A stretch of DNA of 64,000 bases, taken from the NCBI GenBank assembly GCA_916700875.1, contig CAKAKS010000001.1, forward strand, positions 10,851,741 to 10,915,740, in the 5' to 3' direction. The DNA is from Sebastes aleutianus (lineage: Eukaryota; Chordata; Actinopteri; Perciformes; Sebastidae). The notes under the pieces were generated by a model. It worked only from the letters and a program-made list of their open reading frames with translations. It ran no database searches and was not told the DNA's origin. Below are positions 63,767-64,000 of this stretch, one piece after another. Each line of letters starts with the position of its first letter. Position 1 is the first letter of the stretch. The translations under genes were made by a program, and so were the position numbers.

Positions 63767-64000
63767 GACAGAAAAAGTGAAGAAATACAACTGAATTCAG
63801 CTGCCTATAAAGTCACGTCAATACTTTTCTTATTATAGATTCTTTATAGATGTATTTCATCACATTGTCATTAGTGATTCTACCCCTAAATTAACACATT
63901 TTCTATCTATTCTTTCCTGTTCGCTCTATGATTTGTCAATTTGGGAAACATTTACTGGAGTGATAACTTGCTTTTTAAGAAAACACTTTGATTGTTCCCT
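63767..64000 (+). other. fgfbp1: fgfbp1 3' UTR start
   Basis: AT-rich sequence after the stop codon. No AATAAA is seen before the window ends, so the transcript end probably lies beyond it. Confidence 0.5.

Noticed and set aside
1..64000. CRISPR arrays, operons, phage or bacterial features
   Set aside because: No spaced direct repeats, Shine-Dalgarno-led gene clusters or bacterial genes are seen. The intron-exon structure is vertebrate.

Overview
The window is vertebrate genomic DNA, most probably from a percomorph teleost fish. It is AT-rich, its genes are split into short exons by introns of 80 bases to 19 kb, and it carries many short non-autonomous DNA transposons of types that are common in percomorph genomes. 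No bacterial, viral or organellar gene organisation is seen. The species cannot be named from the sequence alone.

Three protein genes are supported, all on the + strand. Positions 1515-50565 hold most of prominin-1 (prom1, CD133), the five-pass membrane glycoprotein of plasma-membrane protrusions and photoreceptor discs. I could place 24 core coding exons by splice sites, reading phase and resemblance to the known prominin-1 protein, plus three optional exons. Together the core exons encode about 805 residues. The signal peptide and extreme N terminus lie upstream of base 1. Positions 59770-60387 hold an intronless coding region for an FGF-binding protein of the FGFBP2 type. Positions 63140-63766 hold the coding exon of FGFBP1, preceded by a probable non-coding first exon. 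The order and orientation prom1 > fgfbp2 > fgfbp1 matches the human 4p15 block, which supports prom1 as the ortholog assignment.

Layout: 1-1514 is intron upstream of the first visible exon. 1515-7250 holds two exons plus a 27-base microexon that corresponds to the optional 9-residue exon of mammalian PROM1. 7251-26688 is one 19.4 kb intron, which splits the second membrane helix and is filled with repeats and possible conserved non-coding blocks. 26689-36692 is the exon-dense first extracellular loop through TM4 and into the second loop. 39214-47480 covers the second loop and TM5. 48180-50565 is the short cytoplasmic tail, with alternative-exon architecture. 50566 to about 55584 is the probable 3' UTR region. 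55585-59690 is intergenic and repeat-rich. 59691-64000 is the FGFBP pair.

The most notable observations are two consecutive GC-AG introns in prom1, a conserved 27-base microexon and a second candidate 24-base microexon, and a GGGGCY G-quadruplex tract in a prom1 intron. There are also hAT-like elements with intact 8-bp target-site duplications, including an inverted pair that flanks the last prom1 exons. No wholly new biological system was found. prom1 works at membrane protrusions. The FGFBPs are secreted carriers that bind FGFs; nothing in the sequence links them functionally to prom1 beyond old synteny.
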